Assembly: GCA_963662645.2 (NCBI GenBank)
Contig: OY759762.1
Coordinates: 2,108,001 to 2,172,000, forward strand
Source of the DNA: Aldehydirespirator sp963662645
GTDB taxonomy: Bacteria; Actinomycetota; Acidimicrobiia; Acidimicrobiales; Aldehydirespiratoraceae
Reading direction: 5' to 3'
Length of the DNA: 64,000 nucleotides
The notes under the pieces are model-generated. The model worked only from the letters and a program-made list of their open reading frames with translations, did not search any database and was not told where the DNA came from. The translations under genes and the position numbers were made by a program. Below are positions 26,389 through 33,823 of the stretch, one piece after another. How positions within the stretch are numbered: position 1 is the first letter of the stretch; the number at the start of each line of letters is the position of its first letter.

Positions 26389-26573
26389 GGATCGCGGCGC
26401 ACGCGCCGTTAGCCTGTGGATATCCAGCCGGGACGTCCGGCTGGCGGGTTCGCAGACGGGCACTGGTTCTTCCGGTCATGGTGAACCAAACCCGAGACAT
26501 CCGCCAGGCCTCCTGATTCCCGAGGCGCAACCGAACCCTGTTATTCGCCTGCATGACGCGGGCAAGGAGAACA

Positions 26574-27932
26574 ATGTCCCCCACCTTCGCCCAGTTGGGC
26601 GTTCCAGAATCCATAGACCGCGCCCTCGCGTCGCGCGGCATCACTGAGCCCTTCGAGATCCAGGCGGCCGTCCTGGCCGACGCCTTGGCCGGACACGACA
26701 TCTGCGGCCGCGCCCCCACCGGGTCGGGAAAGACGCTGGCCTTCGGGATTCCGCTCGTGGCCAATGCCGGCCGGGCCGGACCGCACAAGCCCAAAGCGCT
26801 GGTGCTGGCCCCGACCCGCGAGCTCGCCGACCAGATCATGACGGAGATCCGGTCCTTCGCCGGCGGCGTCCGCACCGCTGTGGTCTACGGCGGCGTGGGC
26901 TACGACGCCCAGCGCAGGTCGCTGCGCAGAGGCGTCGACATCCTGGTGGCCTGCCCCGGCCGCCTCGAAGACTTGATCGATCAGCGGGAGGTCAGCCTGT
27001 CCGCAGTCGACAGAGTCGTCATAGACGAGGCCGACCGGATGGCCGACATGGGGTTCATCCCGGCTGTGCGGCGCCTGCTCGACCAGACCGCGCCGGACCC
27101 GCAGACGATGCTGTTCTCAGCCACGCTCGACGGCGATGTGGCGTCGCTCACCCGCGACTACCAGCATCGTCCCTTGCGATACGAGATCGGCGAGGAGACG
27201 CCCGACGTGGTCGCGGCCGACCATTTGTTCTGGAACGTGTCCAGCACCGAACGCACCGAAGTCGCCGCCGACGCGGTCACCGCCGCCGGCTCGGCGATCG
27301 TGTTCTGCCGCACCCGTCACGGCTGTGACCGGCTGGCCCGCCGATTCGACCGGATCGGTGTTCGCGCCGCCGCGATCCACGGGGGCCGGAGCCAGAACCA
27401 GCGCACCCGAGCACTGCAGGCCTTCGCGGCCGGCAGGGTGGAAGCGCTGATTGCGACCGACGTCGCCGCCCGGGGCATCCATGTCGAGGGCGTGAGCGCC
27501 GTGATCCACTACGACCCCCCCGGCGACCACAAGACCTACCTCCACCGGTCGGGGCGCACCGCCCGGGCCGGCCGGGGCGGCGTCGTGGTCTCGCTCGTGC
27601 AGCCCGGCCAGGTAAAGGAATTGCGGCACATGCAGCGCGAACTGGACCTGCAACAGCCGATCACCGATGTGGATCTCACCGCCGTCCGGTCGCTCGACGG
27701 TGGCGCAAGCCGCTCCATGGAGCCCGCGGTGGTCGCCGATCCAACCCGTCAACCCGCAGTCGACTCGCAGCCGCGACGCGCCGATATCAGGCCGCGACAC
27801 CCGGATGCCAAACAGCGATCTCGCAAGCCCGAGCGTGGGGGGACCAAGAACCGTTCGCGACGCCGACGGAGCAACAACAGGCGACCGCGGTCTGCTGCCG
27901 CCAAGCGGCCGATGGCCAAGGCAGGCACCTGA
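26574..27932 (+). CDS. DEAD-box ATP-dependent RNA helicase
   Basis: 452 residues starting at ATG 26574 after AAGGAGA. Motifs in order: Q motif (FAQLGVPESIDRALASRGIT with FEIQ), Walker A APTGSGKT, PTRELADQI, motif II as DEAD (VVIDEADRMADMGF), SAT (MLFSATLDG), IFCRTRHG, TDVAARGIHVEG and HRSGRTARAG. The basic C-terminal tail (KQRSRKPERGG, KNRSRRRRSNNRR) is typical of RNA-binding extensions. It remodels RNA during ribosome assembly or decay. It is the last gene before the candidate island. Confidence 0.93.
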   Translation: MSPTFAQLGVPESIDRALASRGITEPFEIQAAVLADALAGHDICGRAPTGSGKTLAFGIPLVANAGRAGPHKPKALVLAPTRELADQIMTEIRSFAGGVRTAVVYGGVGYDAQRRSLRRGVDILVACPGRLEDLIDQREVSLSAVDRVVIDEADRMADMGFIPAVRRLLDQTAPDPQTMLFSATLDGDVASLTRDYQHRPLRYEIGEETPDVVAADHLFWNVSSTERTEVAADAVTAAGSAIVFCRTRHGCDRLARRFDRIGVRAAAIHGGRSQNQRTRALQAFAAGRVEALIATDVAARGIHVEGVSAVIHYDPPGDHKTYLHRSGRTARAGRGGVVVSLVQPGQVKELRHMQRELDLQQPITDVDLTAVRSLDGGASRSMEPAVVADPTRQPAVDSQPRRADIRPRHPDAKQRSRKPERGGTKNRSRRRRSNNRRPRSAAAKRPMAKAGT

Positions 27933-27996
27933 CCCCTCGACAGCCCTGCCGCTCGGCCGCGTGTGTCCGAGGCTCGCGTTGGTCATTGGCTGTGCT

Positions 27997-28013
27997 GACC
28001 TTCGGGTTATGAG
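27997..28013. other. candidate left attachment core (attL-like)
   Basis: GACCTTCGGGTTATGAG occurs here and again in direct orientation at 36707-36723. On the minus strand it reads as the anticodon loop and variable region of tRNA-Met. No other part of a tRNA is present here. Confidence 0.6.
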
Positions 28014-28132
28014 TTGCTTCCGGGCCATGTCAGGCTGTGTCGGCCCGTGTCAGAAAATGCCTCTGAAGTGGGCTATCGCGAATTCGCCGTGCCGAACCAT
28101 GCCTGTGGATAACGCCCCGTGCCGATCCGTCC

Positions 28133-28153
28133 ATTAGAAGATCCATTAGAAAG
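28133..28153. repeat. island-end repeat, left copy
   Basis: ATTAGAAGATCCATTAGAAA, a doubled ATTAGAA motif. A near match in the same orientation lies at 36599-36619, close to the other end of the island. Possible recombinase arm sites. Confidence 0.5.
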
Positions 28154-28240
28154 CCCCGGCCGTCGGATGGCGATAGGACGCCAATCGTTACGCCTTAGGC
28201 AGGCTGCCAAGCAATCTGACTTCTCGTGGCCCAAGACCAG

Positions 28241-29743
28241 CTAGCCCGCTGCCCGCGCTGCAGCGCTTGGCGCGAATTGGACGGTGAGGGATACGGCGAG
28301 CATCACGGCGATGAGCGCATGAGTGGGATCAAACACTCCAGGGTGTCCGACGGCATGCGCCGTCGGGTGACGCGCAAAGTGAGTAGGCGGCGGCTTACCA
28401 GAACTTGGCCGCCACTGGACGAACGCGCGATCCAGAGGACGCAGGGTCAGGTAAGGAGCCGCGAGCCGAAGAGGGACCTCATTGAAGTCACGTCGAGACC
28501 GTTCCACGAGTTGGCTGCGGGACACGCTGGGGGCGAACGCATGAACGATGCTGTCGACAATGTTGGCAGCGTGAGACTGTGCTGGCGCAAAGTGGCCATG
28601 GCGCAGGGCACTAATCGCAAAGCGGCATTGCACCGCCAGTTCATGCCCACTCGCAGCAAGAGCAGCTTCGCAGTCATCGAGTATGTCGTTTCGAAACTCA
28701 GAGAGGATGAGGCGACGAGCCCTCGGGCCATCAGCCTCGACCAGAGCCACAACGATTTCACGGCGTGGGATCCAACTCAGAGGAAGACCTTCGTCGAGGG
28801 CCGTCGAGGCTACGGCGCCCAGTTGCCGAAGACCACGAAGGTTGCTCGGGATCAGGCGGTCGAGCGCTTCGATCCACCGGAGATCGATCTTCGGCAACCT
28901 GACCAGCACCGACGCCACCTGCCGCTGATCCTCCGCGAAGGCCCTGAACTGCGGAGCCAGCACCGACGCCACCTGCCGCTGATCCTCCGCGAAGGCCCTG
29001 AACTGCGGAGCCAGCACCGACGCCACCTGCCGCTGATCCTCCGCGAAGGCCCTGAACTGCGGAGCCAGCACCGACGCCACCTGCCGCTGATCCTCCGCGA
29101 AGGCCCTGAACTGCGGAGCCAGCACCGACGCCACCTGCCGCTGATCCTCCGCGAAGGCCCTGAACTGCGGAGCCAGCACCGACGCCACCTGCCGCTGACC
29201 CTCCGCGAAGGCCCTGAACTGCGGAGCCAGCACCGACGCCACCTGCCGCTGACCCTCCGCGAAGGCCCTGAACTGCGGAGCCAGCACCGACGCCACCTGC
29301 CGCTGACCCTCCGCGAAGGCCCTGAACTGCGGAGCCAGCACCGACGCCACCTGCCGCTGACCCTCCGCGAAGGCCCTGAACTGCGGAGCCAGCACCGACG
29401 CCACCTGCCGCTGACCCTCCGCGAAGGCCCTGAACTGCGGAGCCAGCACCGACGCCACCTGCCGCTGACCCTCCGCGAAGGCCCCTGAACTGCGGAGCGA
29501 AGGCAGCACCGACGCCACCTGCCGCTGACCCTCCGCGAAGGCCCTGAACTGCGGAGCCAGCACCGACGCCACCTGCCGCTGACCCTCCGCGAAGGCCCTG
29601 AACTGCGGAGCCAGCACCGACGCCACCTGCCGCTGACCCTCCGCGAAGGCCCTGAACTGCGGAGCCAGCGACTGAGGTGGCGCGTCCGCGGAATAGTCCG
29701 CTGCAACCAAGAGATCGGTAACAGTTTCAGACTCACAAGCCAT
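28241..29743 (-). CDS. protein with fourteen 18-residue repeats and an HEPN-like C-terminal motif (family not recognised)
   Basis: 500 residues from ATG 29743, preceded by AGGA nine bases upstream. Residues 1-25 are unique. Residues 26-279 are fourteen tandem copies of LAPQFRAFAE(G/D)QRQVASV, which look helical and amphipathic. Residues 280-500 are unique: LPLSWIPRREIVVALVEADG, ILDDCEAALAASGHE, then near 456-463 FARHPTAH, which fits an R-x4-H pattern as in HEPN ribonucleases. A hydrophobic stretch ALIAVMLAVSLTVQF closes the protein. It is divergent from vsr, with at most 82 bp between starts. The minus frame is real: paired indels in one repeat keep it open, while the plus frame breaks there. 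Function unknown; toxic RNase or structural roles are inference. Confidence 0.75.
   Translation of the reverse strand: MACESETVTDLLVAADYSADAPPQSLAPQFRAFAEGQRQVASVLAPQFRAFAEGQRQVASVLAPQFRAFAEGQRQVASVLPSLRSSGAFAEGQRQVASVLAPQFRAFAEGQRQVASVLAPQFRAFAEGQRQVASVLAPQFRAFAEGQRQVASVLAPQFRAFAEGQRQVASVLAPQFRAFAEGQRQVASVLAPQFRAFAEDQRQVASVLAPQFRAFAEDQRQVASVLAPQFRAFAEDQRQVASVLAPQFRAFAEDQRQVASVLAPQFRAFAEDQRQVASVLVRLPKIDLRWIEALDRLIPSNLRGLRQLGAVASTALDEGLPLSWIPRREIVVALVEADGPRARRLILSEFRNDILDDCEAALAASGHELAVQCRFAISALRHGHFAPAQSHAANIVDSIVHAFAPSVSRSQLVERSRRDFNEVPLRLAAPYLTLRPLDRAFVQWRPSSGKPPPTHFARHPTAHAVGHPGVFDPTHALIAVMLAVSLTVQFAPSAAARAAG
28907..29668 (-). repeat. fourteen tandem 54-bp coding repeats
   Basis: Thirteen units of 54 bp and one of 60 bp. 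Five units at the low-coordinate side encode AEDQRQ and the other nine encode AEGQRQ; otherwise the units are essentially identical. There are no unique spacers, so this is not a CRISPR array. Confidence 0.93.
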
Positions 29744-29825
29744 GACCAAGATCCTAGGACCACAGTTGCCCGACGATCGTCCTTTCGGGCGGTTCGCGGC
29801 CAGTTGCGCGGCTTGCCTTCGAGGC

Positions 29826-30350
29826 ATGAGCAACGAGGCCAGCAGTACGCCGTCCGGGCCGGAGCCACCGGCTATGTTCTTGCAGGTGGCCGGAGGCTCT
29901 GGGAGCGAGTCTTGGGCTTCGTCGCCGGGCAACCGCAAATCGATGCAGGGCAATCGGAGCCGCGATACCAAGCCCGAGCTGGCCGTGCGTTCCGCTGTAC
30001 ACCGACGAGGTATTCGATTCAGGGTCTCGGCTCGTCCCCAGCCGGAACTCCCGCGTACGGCTGACCTGGTTCTGCGCAAGAGCAGGATCGCGGTCTTCGT
30101 GGACGGCTGCTACTGGCACGGCTGCCCCGACCACGGCACCCAGCCGGCCACGAACCCCAAGTACTGGGCCGACAAGATCGGCCGCAACGTCGAGCGGGAC
30201 GCTGAGACCACCGCCTACCTGCAACAGGCCGGATGGACGGTGCTGCGGTTCTGGGAGCACGAGGATCCTGAGTCGGTGGCCGATCGGGTGCAGGAATCAG
30301 TCCTGGCGGCCCTCCCGAAGGGAGGCGGCAACAGACATCGCGACCCGTGA
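29826..30350 (+). CDS. vsr: very short patch repair endonuclease (Vsr)
   Basis: A 174-residue protein from ATG 29826; an upstream ATG at 29742 would add 28 residues. Vsr nicks DNA next to T:G mismatches that arise when 5-methylcytosine deaminates. Family features: RNRSRDTKPELAVRSAVHRR with GIRFRV, TADLVLRKSRIAVFVDGCYW (catalytic Asp region), HGCPDHGTQPATNPKYW (zinc His/Cys), KIGRNVERDAETTAYLQQAG and WTVLRFWEHED. It serves the cytosine methyltransferase encoded at 32455 in the same island, although the small genes and the nuclease separate them and it faces the other way. The first 40 residues are poorly conserved in the family. Confidence 0.93.
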   Translation: MSNEASSTPSGPEPPAMFLQVAGGSGSESWASSPGNRKSMQGNRSRDTKPELAVRSAVHRRGIRFRVSARPQPELPRTADLVLRKSRIAVFVDGCYWHGCPDHGTQPATNPKYWADKIGRNVERDAETTAYLQQAGWTVLRFWEHEDPESVADRVQESVLAALPKGGGNRHRDP

Positions 30351-30442
30351 GATGCAGAGGACGGGCAACGTCGCGCCGTCGCGGCTGAGCCTGTGGGTCG
30401 AATGCACCAGACGTGTCACACCCTGGGATTAGGTTGGGTCTC

Positions 30443-30847
30443 ATGATCTGGGAGATGCTGCTATGGCTCGCTCTACGGGCGCTGGTGTATGAGGTTCAGG
30501 TGTTGACGGCGATCTTGGCCGTCTGCTTCGGCTACGAAGTGGTCGGCCGCGGGGCGGGCGGTGAGAGGGTGCCGATTCGCGTGGCGATGTGGCGGGCGCT
30601 GCGCTCTGCCTCGGTGGTCGGTGCGCTGATCGCGGTGGCGTCTCGCGTGATCGTCGGTTCCGCTCTCAGTTTCGTTTCAGGCCAGTTGGGCGACCTTCTC
30701 CTGCTGGTCGTCGTGAGCTTGATCGCGGGGGCAGTCTGGCGTTTGAGCAGAACCAAGCGCCAACAACGCGTCAACGGGACAGGCTGCGTGCCGGATCGTT
30801 CGACGGCTGAGCGCTTGGATATGAGCCAGCGAGCTGGCTATGGATGA
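30443..30847 (+). CDS. small membrane protein of unknown function
   Basis: 134 residues from ATG 30443 (MIWEMLLWLALRALVYEV); an in-frame codon at 30413 is also possible. Three hydrophobic segments can be seen, near residues 3-32, 50-68 and 78-95 (LLLLVVVSLIAGAVW), followed by a basic, hydrophilic tail. I do not recognise a family. Its end overlaps the next gene by 8 bp, so it heads a coupled group of three small genes lying between vsr and the nuclease/methyltransferase pair. Confidence 0.6.
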   Translation: MIWEMLLWLALRALVYEVQVLTAILAVCFGYEVVGRGAGGERVPIRVAMWRALRSASVVGALIAVASRVIVGSALSFVSGQLGDLLLLVVVSLIAGAVWRLSRTKRQQRVNGTGCVPDRSTAERLDMSQRAGYG

Positions 30848-31034
30848 GCACTGCGACTTGTGCAACCTGCCGGTAGCGGACAGCTTGGCCCGCTCCGGCG
30901 AGGGTGACCAGTGGTGCCGCGTTTGCGCTGAACAGTACCGCATCCTGTACCGGGCACAGGGTCTGAGCAACTACACAGGAGTGTCGACGCTGGAGGTCCT
31001 CATAGCGGGGCTGATACGGGCAGGCGGACGATGA
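30840..31034 (+). CDS. small CxxC...CxxC protein (probable zinc ribbon)
   Basis: 64 residues: MDEHCDLCNLPVADSLARSG at the start, with a second pair in QWCRVCAEQ. Cysteines at 5, 8, 26 and 29 could bind one zinc. The rest has no clear pattern. It overlaps the genes on both sides (8 bp upstream; ATGA downstream), which is good evidence that it is translated. It resembles the next gene in layout. Function unknown; small zinc ribbons often bind nucleic acid or another protein. Confidence 0.65.
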   Translation: MDEHCDLCNLPVADSLARSGEGDQWCRVCAEQYRILYRAQGLSNYTGVSTLEVLIAGLIRAGGR

Positions 31035-31177
31035 GTGGCCAGTGCGTGCTCTGTGGCGACGCGGATGAGGCCTATGACGAGGACTTCGCTTGCGGTCCGT
31101 GTGTGGAGGAGTTGAACGAGTCTCGAGCGCGCTTCATGGCGTTCGTCGGCTTGGAGCCCGTCGCCGAGGAGAGCTGA
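31031..31177 (+). CDS. tiny CxxC...CxxC protein (probable zinc ribbon)
   Basis: 48 residues: MSGQCVLCGDADEAYDEDFA, then CGPCVEELNESRARFMAFVG and an acidic end. Cysteines at 5, 8, 21 and 24 fit a compact zinc ribbon. Its ATG overlaps the stop of the previous gene as ATGA. It may be a shortened duplicate of that gene: both begin with a Cys-x-Leu-Cys motif at the same position. It ends 77 bp before the convergent nuclease gene. Confidence 0.6.
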   Translation: MSGQCVLCGDADEAYDEDFACGPCVEELNESRARFMAFVGLEPVAEES

Positions 31178-31254
31178 CTCCGTCGGAGCAACCCGCTGGA
31201 CACTCAGCAGCAGTTCGGGCACACCGAGTTCCGCAACTCCCACAGTGGTCGCAC

Positions 31255-32430
31255 TCATTGCCGGGGCTCATGTCTGAGCAGGTCGTCGAGGGAATCGACC
31301 CAGGTGTCGTCGATGCGCTGGATGGCGCCGATCTTCGTGTTGTCTTTGGTCCACGGTGTGAGATCGCGGGCCCACTTGAACTTGAACGTCCATCGCTTGG
31401 TGACCGGGAACATGCACGCTGCGACGATGTCGAAGGCGTCGTAGCCGTACTTCCTTCCTGCGCCCGAATCGCGTGTCTTCTGGGTCTCGACTTTGGCGTC
31501 GCCGTCCTTGTAGGTCTCGCTGAGAGCGTTCTTGCACTCGATCGTTAGTTCGCGTCCGTTGTCGAGCCAGGTCCGGAAGTCGGGCATGCCGTCCTGGTCG
31601 ATCGCCTGGTAGCTGGCGACGCAGGGATCGCCGTCGAGGAGGTTGCCCAGGTGGTGTTCTGCAACGCTCCCCCGCACAGCGACGCCGAGGCGGAAGTTCG
31701 ACTCGATGATGTCGAGGATGGTGGCTGCGCTGACACCGTAGAGAGTCTCAAGGTCGTGGCGACCGATAGTGCCGTCAAAGGAGTGTTCCGCGAGGCTCAG
31801 GCGCAGACCGGTGTCAAAGCCGAGGCTCGTTGCGAGTGCCTCGAATCGGGCGTAGTCGAGCAAGCGGTCAGGACGGAAGCCGACCATGGACTCAAGGCCG
31901 TCCCAGCCCTCGCCCTGGGACGTGCGCGGTCTTGACTTCTCCCTAGCCCACCAGGCCCAGCCCGTGGCCCTCACTGCTTCGGCGTTCGTGTCCCGGTAGT
32001 AGCCCGAGATTCCCATCGGGAGCTGCGCATAGACGAGAGGATCCAGACCGACGATGATGTCCGTCTCGGGGTCGACGGCGAGTATCAGAGTGATGTCGAC
32101 GCCAGCGGGATCGTGGCCAACCGGGTTCGGTTCGAGCCGGACTCGTTCTGGGTCGCCGTATCGGATCTGGAAGCGGTGCTCTGTGGCTGGTCGGTTTCGG
32201 GTGGCTCGTCTCGTCGTGGTGAACGGGTAGACGAGAAGGCCATACCGGTGGTTGTCCCCGTCCTCGGCACCTATGAAGATGGGCGCCAGCTTCCTGGCCG
32301 GGAAGGAGCATGAGACCACTCGGCCGCCCCCGTCCTCGATGCCTTTGAGCATCAGGTCTACGACGGGGGTGCGGGACGTGGAGATGCGGTACAGCTTGGG
32401 GATGTAGCTGCGGCCGGCCAGCTCTGCCAC
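31255..32430 (-). CDS. putative restriction endonuclease, PD-(D/E)XK type
   Basis: 391 residues. No named family was recognised, but the C-terminal third holds a plausible PD-(D/E)XK core: Glu258 (VAEHHLGNLL), then Pro283-Asp284 (DGMPDFRTWLDNG), then Glu298-Cys-Lys300 (RELTIECKNAL). Further on, YGYDAFDIVAACMFPVTKRW fits the following helix and strand. The N-terminal 250 residues probably recognise the DNA site. It starts with GTG 24 bp after the methyltransferase stop on the same strand, the usual arrangement of a type II restriction-modification operon. The cleavage specificity is unknown. Confidence 0.78.
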   Translation of the reverse strand: MAELAGRSYIPKLYRISTSRTPVVDLMLKGIEDGGGRVVSCSFPARKLAPIFIGAEDGDNHRYGLLVYPFTTTRRATRNRPATEHRFQIRYGDPERVRLEPNPVGHDPAGVDITLILAVDPETDIIVGLDPLVYAQLPMGISGYYRDTNAEAVRATGWAWWAREKSRPRTSQGEGWDGLESMVGFRPDRLLDYARFEALATSLGFDTGLRLSLAEHSFDGTIGRHDLETLYGVSAATILDIIESNFRLGVAVRGSVAEHHLGNLLDGDPCVASYQAIDQDGMPDFRTWLDNGRELTIECKNALSETYKDGDAKVETQKTRDSGAGRKYGYDAFDIVAACMFPVTKRWTFKFKWARDLTPWTKDNTKIGAIQRIDDTWVDSLDDLLRHEPRQ

Positions 32431-32454
32431 GGCCGGGTCCTCAGTTCGGCCGCG

Positions 32455-33660
32455 TCAGCATGCGGTCGCCACGGCTCGAGCGACCTGCTCAGCGAACAGG
32501 GGAGGCACTGAGTTCCCGATCTGAGCCTGTACTGATGCGCGCTTGCCAACGAACGCGAAGTCGTCCGGGAACGTGAAGAGCCTACGAAGCTCCGGGACGC
32601 GCAGGCGGCGGTTGTCCCAGTGGAACGGACCGACGTTGGGGCCGGGCTGGGCCTGGATCGTCGGTGACGGCCGGCGGGGATCGAGCTTCAACAGGAACGA
32701 CCAATACCGAGACCGCCACTCGAAGATCGGCTCGCGGTGACCGCGCTTCTCGGTATAGAAGAGGTAGTTGTCGCCAGGCGGAATCTCGGGCAGGAGGTGG
32801 CCCCAACGTCCCCGCACGACCTCCTCGGGCTCGGGTTCGGTGATCAGACCTGCGAGCGCTTCGCCGGCGGTGACGTGGGGCAGCGGTCCACCGGTGGTAG
32901 TTCGCCGTTCCCATGGTCCGTGATGAGTCGGATCCGGCAGATCAGGCAGTGCGTCTCGCTGGCGGCAGCCCACGACGCACAGTCGGGGCCGGGCCTGAGG
33001 CACCCCGTAGTCGGCCGCGTTCAGCACCTGCCATCTGACGCGGTATCCGGCAGCCTCGATTTCGGCCAGCAAGCGGGTGAAGGCTGGCCTGCTCGCTTTG
33101 TTGTTGAAGGTCAGCGCGTACACGTTCTCGAGGATGAAGTATCGGGGCCTCGCCTCGGCAAGCACGCGGGTATAGGCCTGCAGGAGGCTCGCTGCTGGGT
33201 CAACGCCGTCACGCTTCCAGTCGAGCCAGAATCCCGACTTGGAGAACGCCACGCAGGGTGGCCCGCCCACGAGCAAGTCGGGCCTCTCCCGGCTCGACAG
33301 GCCTGCCGCCCGGAGGATGTCCCGCGTGGTCAGGCCCTCGCCGGCGCCGGCGGCGAGCGGGTAGAGGTCGGCCCGAACCACCTCTCGCAGACCCGGGAAG
33401 TAGGTCGGGGCGTTCTTCTCCATGGTGTCGCAGGCATCGTCGTCCCATTCCACCGCAGCCAGGACGGCAAACCCTGACGACTCGACCCCCAAGTCGAGGC
33501 CACCGGCGCCAGAGAACAGCGAGATCGCGGAGCCAACCGTCACACCCTCAGTTTGCACGCTGCAGTCGGCCTGGACGCGCACCCTCTGTCCATCCCCAAG
33601 ACGCAACTGCACGCCTCGCCCCCGCCGATCAATTCCAACAGGATCCACGCCAAGAAGCAC
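32455..33660 (-). CDS. DNA (cytosine-5-)-methyltransferase
   Basis: 401 residues with the ordered motifs of C5-cytosine methyltransferases: motif I ISLFSGAGGLDLGVESSGF (near 46-64), motif IV GGPPCVAFSKSGF (132-144, catalytic Cys136), motif VI FILENVYAL (175-183), motif VIII GVPQARPRLCVVG (219-231), and motif X QIGNSVPPLFAEQ at the end. The usual PCQ of motif IV is PCV here. The first 39 residues are not typical; a GTG at 33543 could be the real start. It faces away from the GHKL ATPase gene, leaving a 163-bp shared upstream region, and is followed by the nuclease gene. Confidence 0.92.
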   Translation of the reverse strand: MLLGVDPVGIDRRGRGVQLRLGDGQRVRVQADCSVQTEGVTVGSAISLFSGAGGLDLGVESSGFAVLAAVEWDDDACDTMEKNAPTYFPGLREVVRADLYPLAAGAGEGLTTRDILRAAGLSSRERPDLLVGGPPCVAFSKSGFWLDWKRDGVDPAASLLQAYTRVLAEARPRYFILENVYALTFNNKASRPAFTRLLAEIEAAGYRVRWQVLNAADYGVPQARPRLCVVGCRQRDALPDLPDPTHHGPWERRTTTGGPLPHVTAGEALAGLITEPEPEEVVRGRWGHLLPEIPPGDNYLFYTEKRGHREPIFEWRSRYWSFLLKLDPRRPSPTIQAQPGPNVGPFHWDNRRLRVPELRRLFTFPDDFAFVGKRASVQAQIGNSVPPLFAEQVARAVATAC

Positions 33661-33823
33661 ACAGCAGGGGTGTGACAGATGCGGTCGCCGTCACTCTCAG
33701 AGCCGCGCCGCGGAGACGGCTCCATGCAGGCGACGCGACGATCCCTGACGGCTTCGCCGCCTGCCGCGAGACGCGTCTACTGTCTGCGGCGTTTGCGTCG
33801 TGTCGCCTGGTGCGAGGAGGCCC

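Larger units (their letters stand above)
27933..28240. other. 308-bp gap holding the left end of the candidate island
   Basis: No gene was found. It holds the 17-bp att-like core at 27997-28013 and, at 28133-28153, an ATTAGAA-containing motif that recurs near the right end. The gap ends at the stop codon of the repeat protein on the minus strand. Confidence 0.55.

Noticed and set aside
28226..29488. Long plus-strand frame across the 54-bp repeats
   Set aside because: It breaks at the unit with paired indels, while the minus-strand frame stays open, has a ribosome site and has unique domains on both sides.
28907..29668. Possible CRISPR array
   Set aside because: Units are contiguous 54-bp coding repeats without unique spacers, and no cas gene is nearby.
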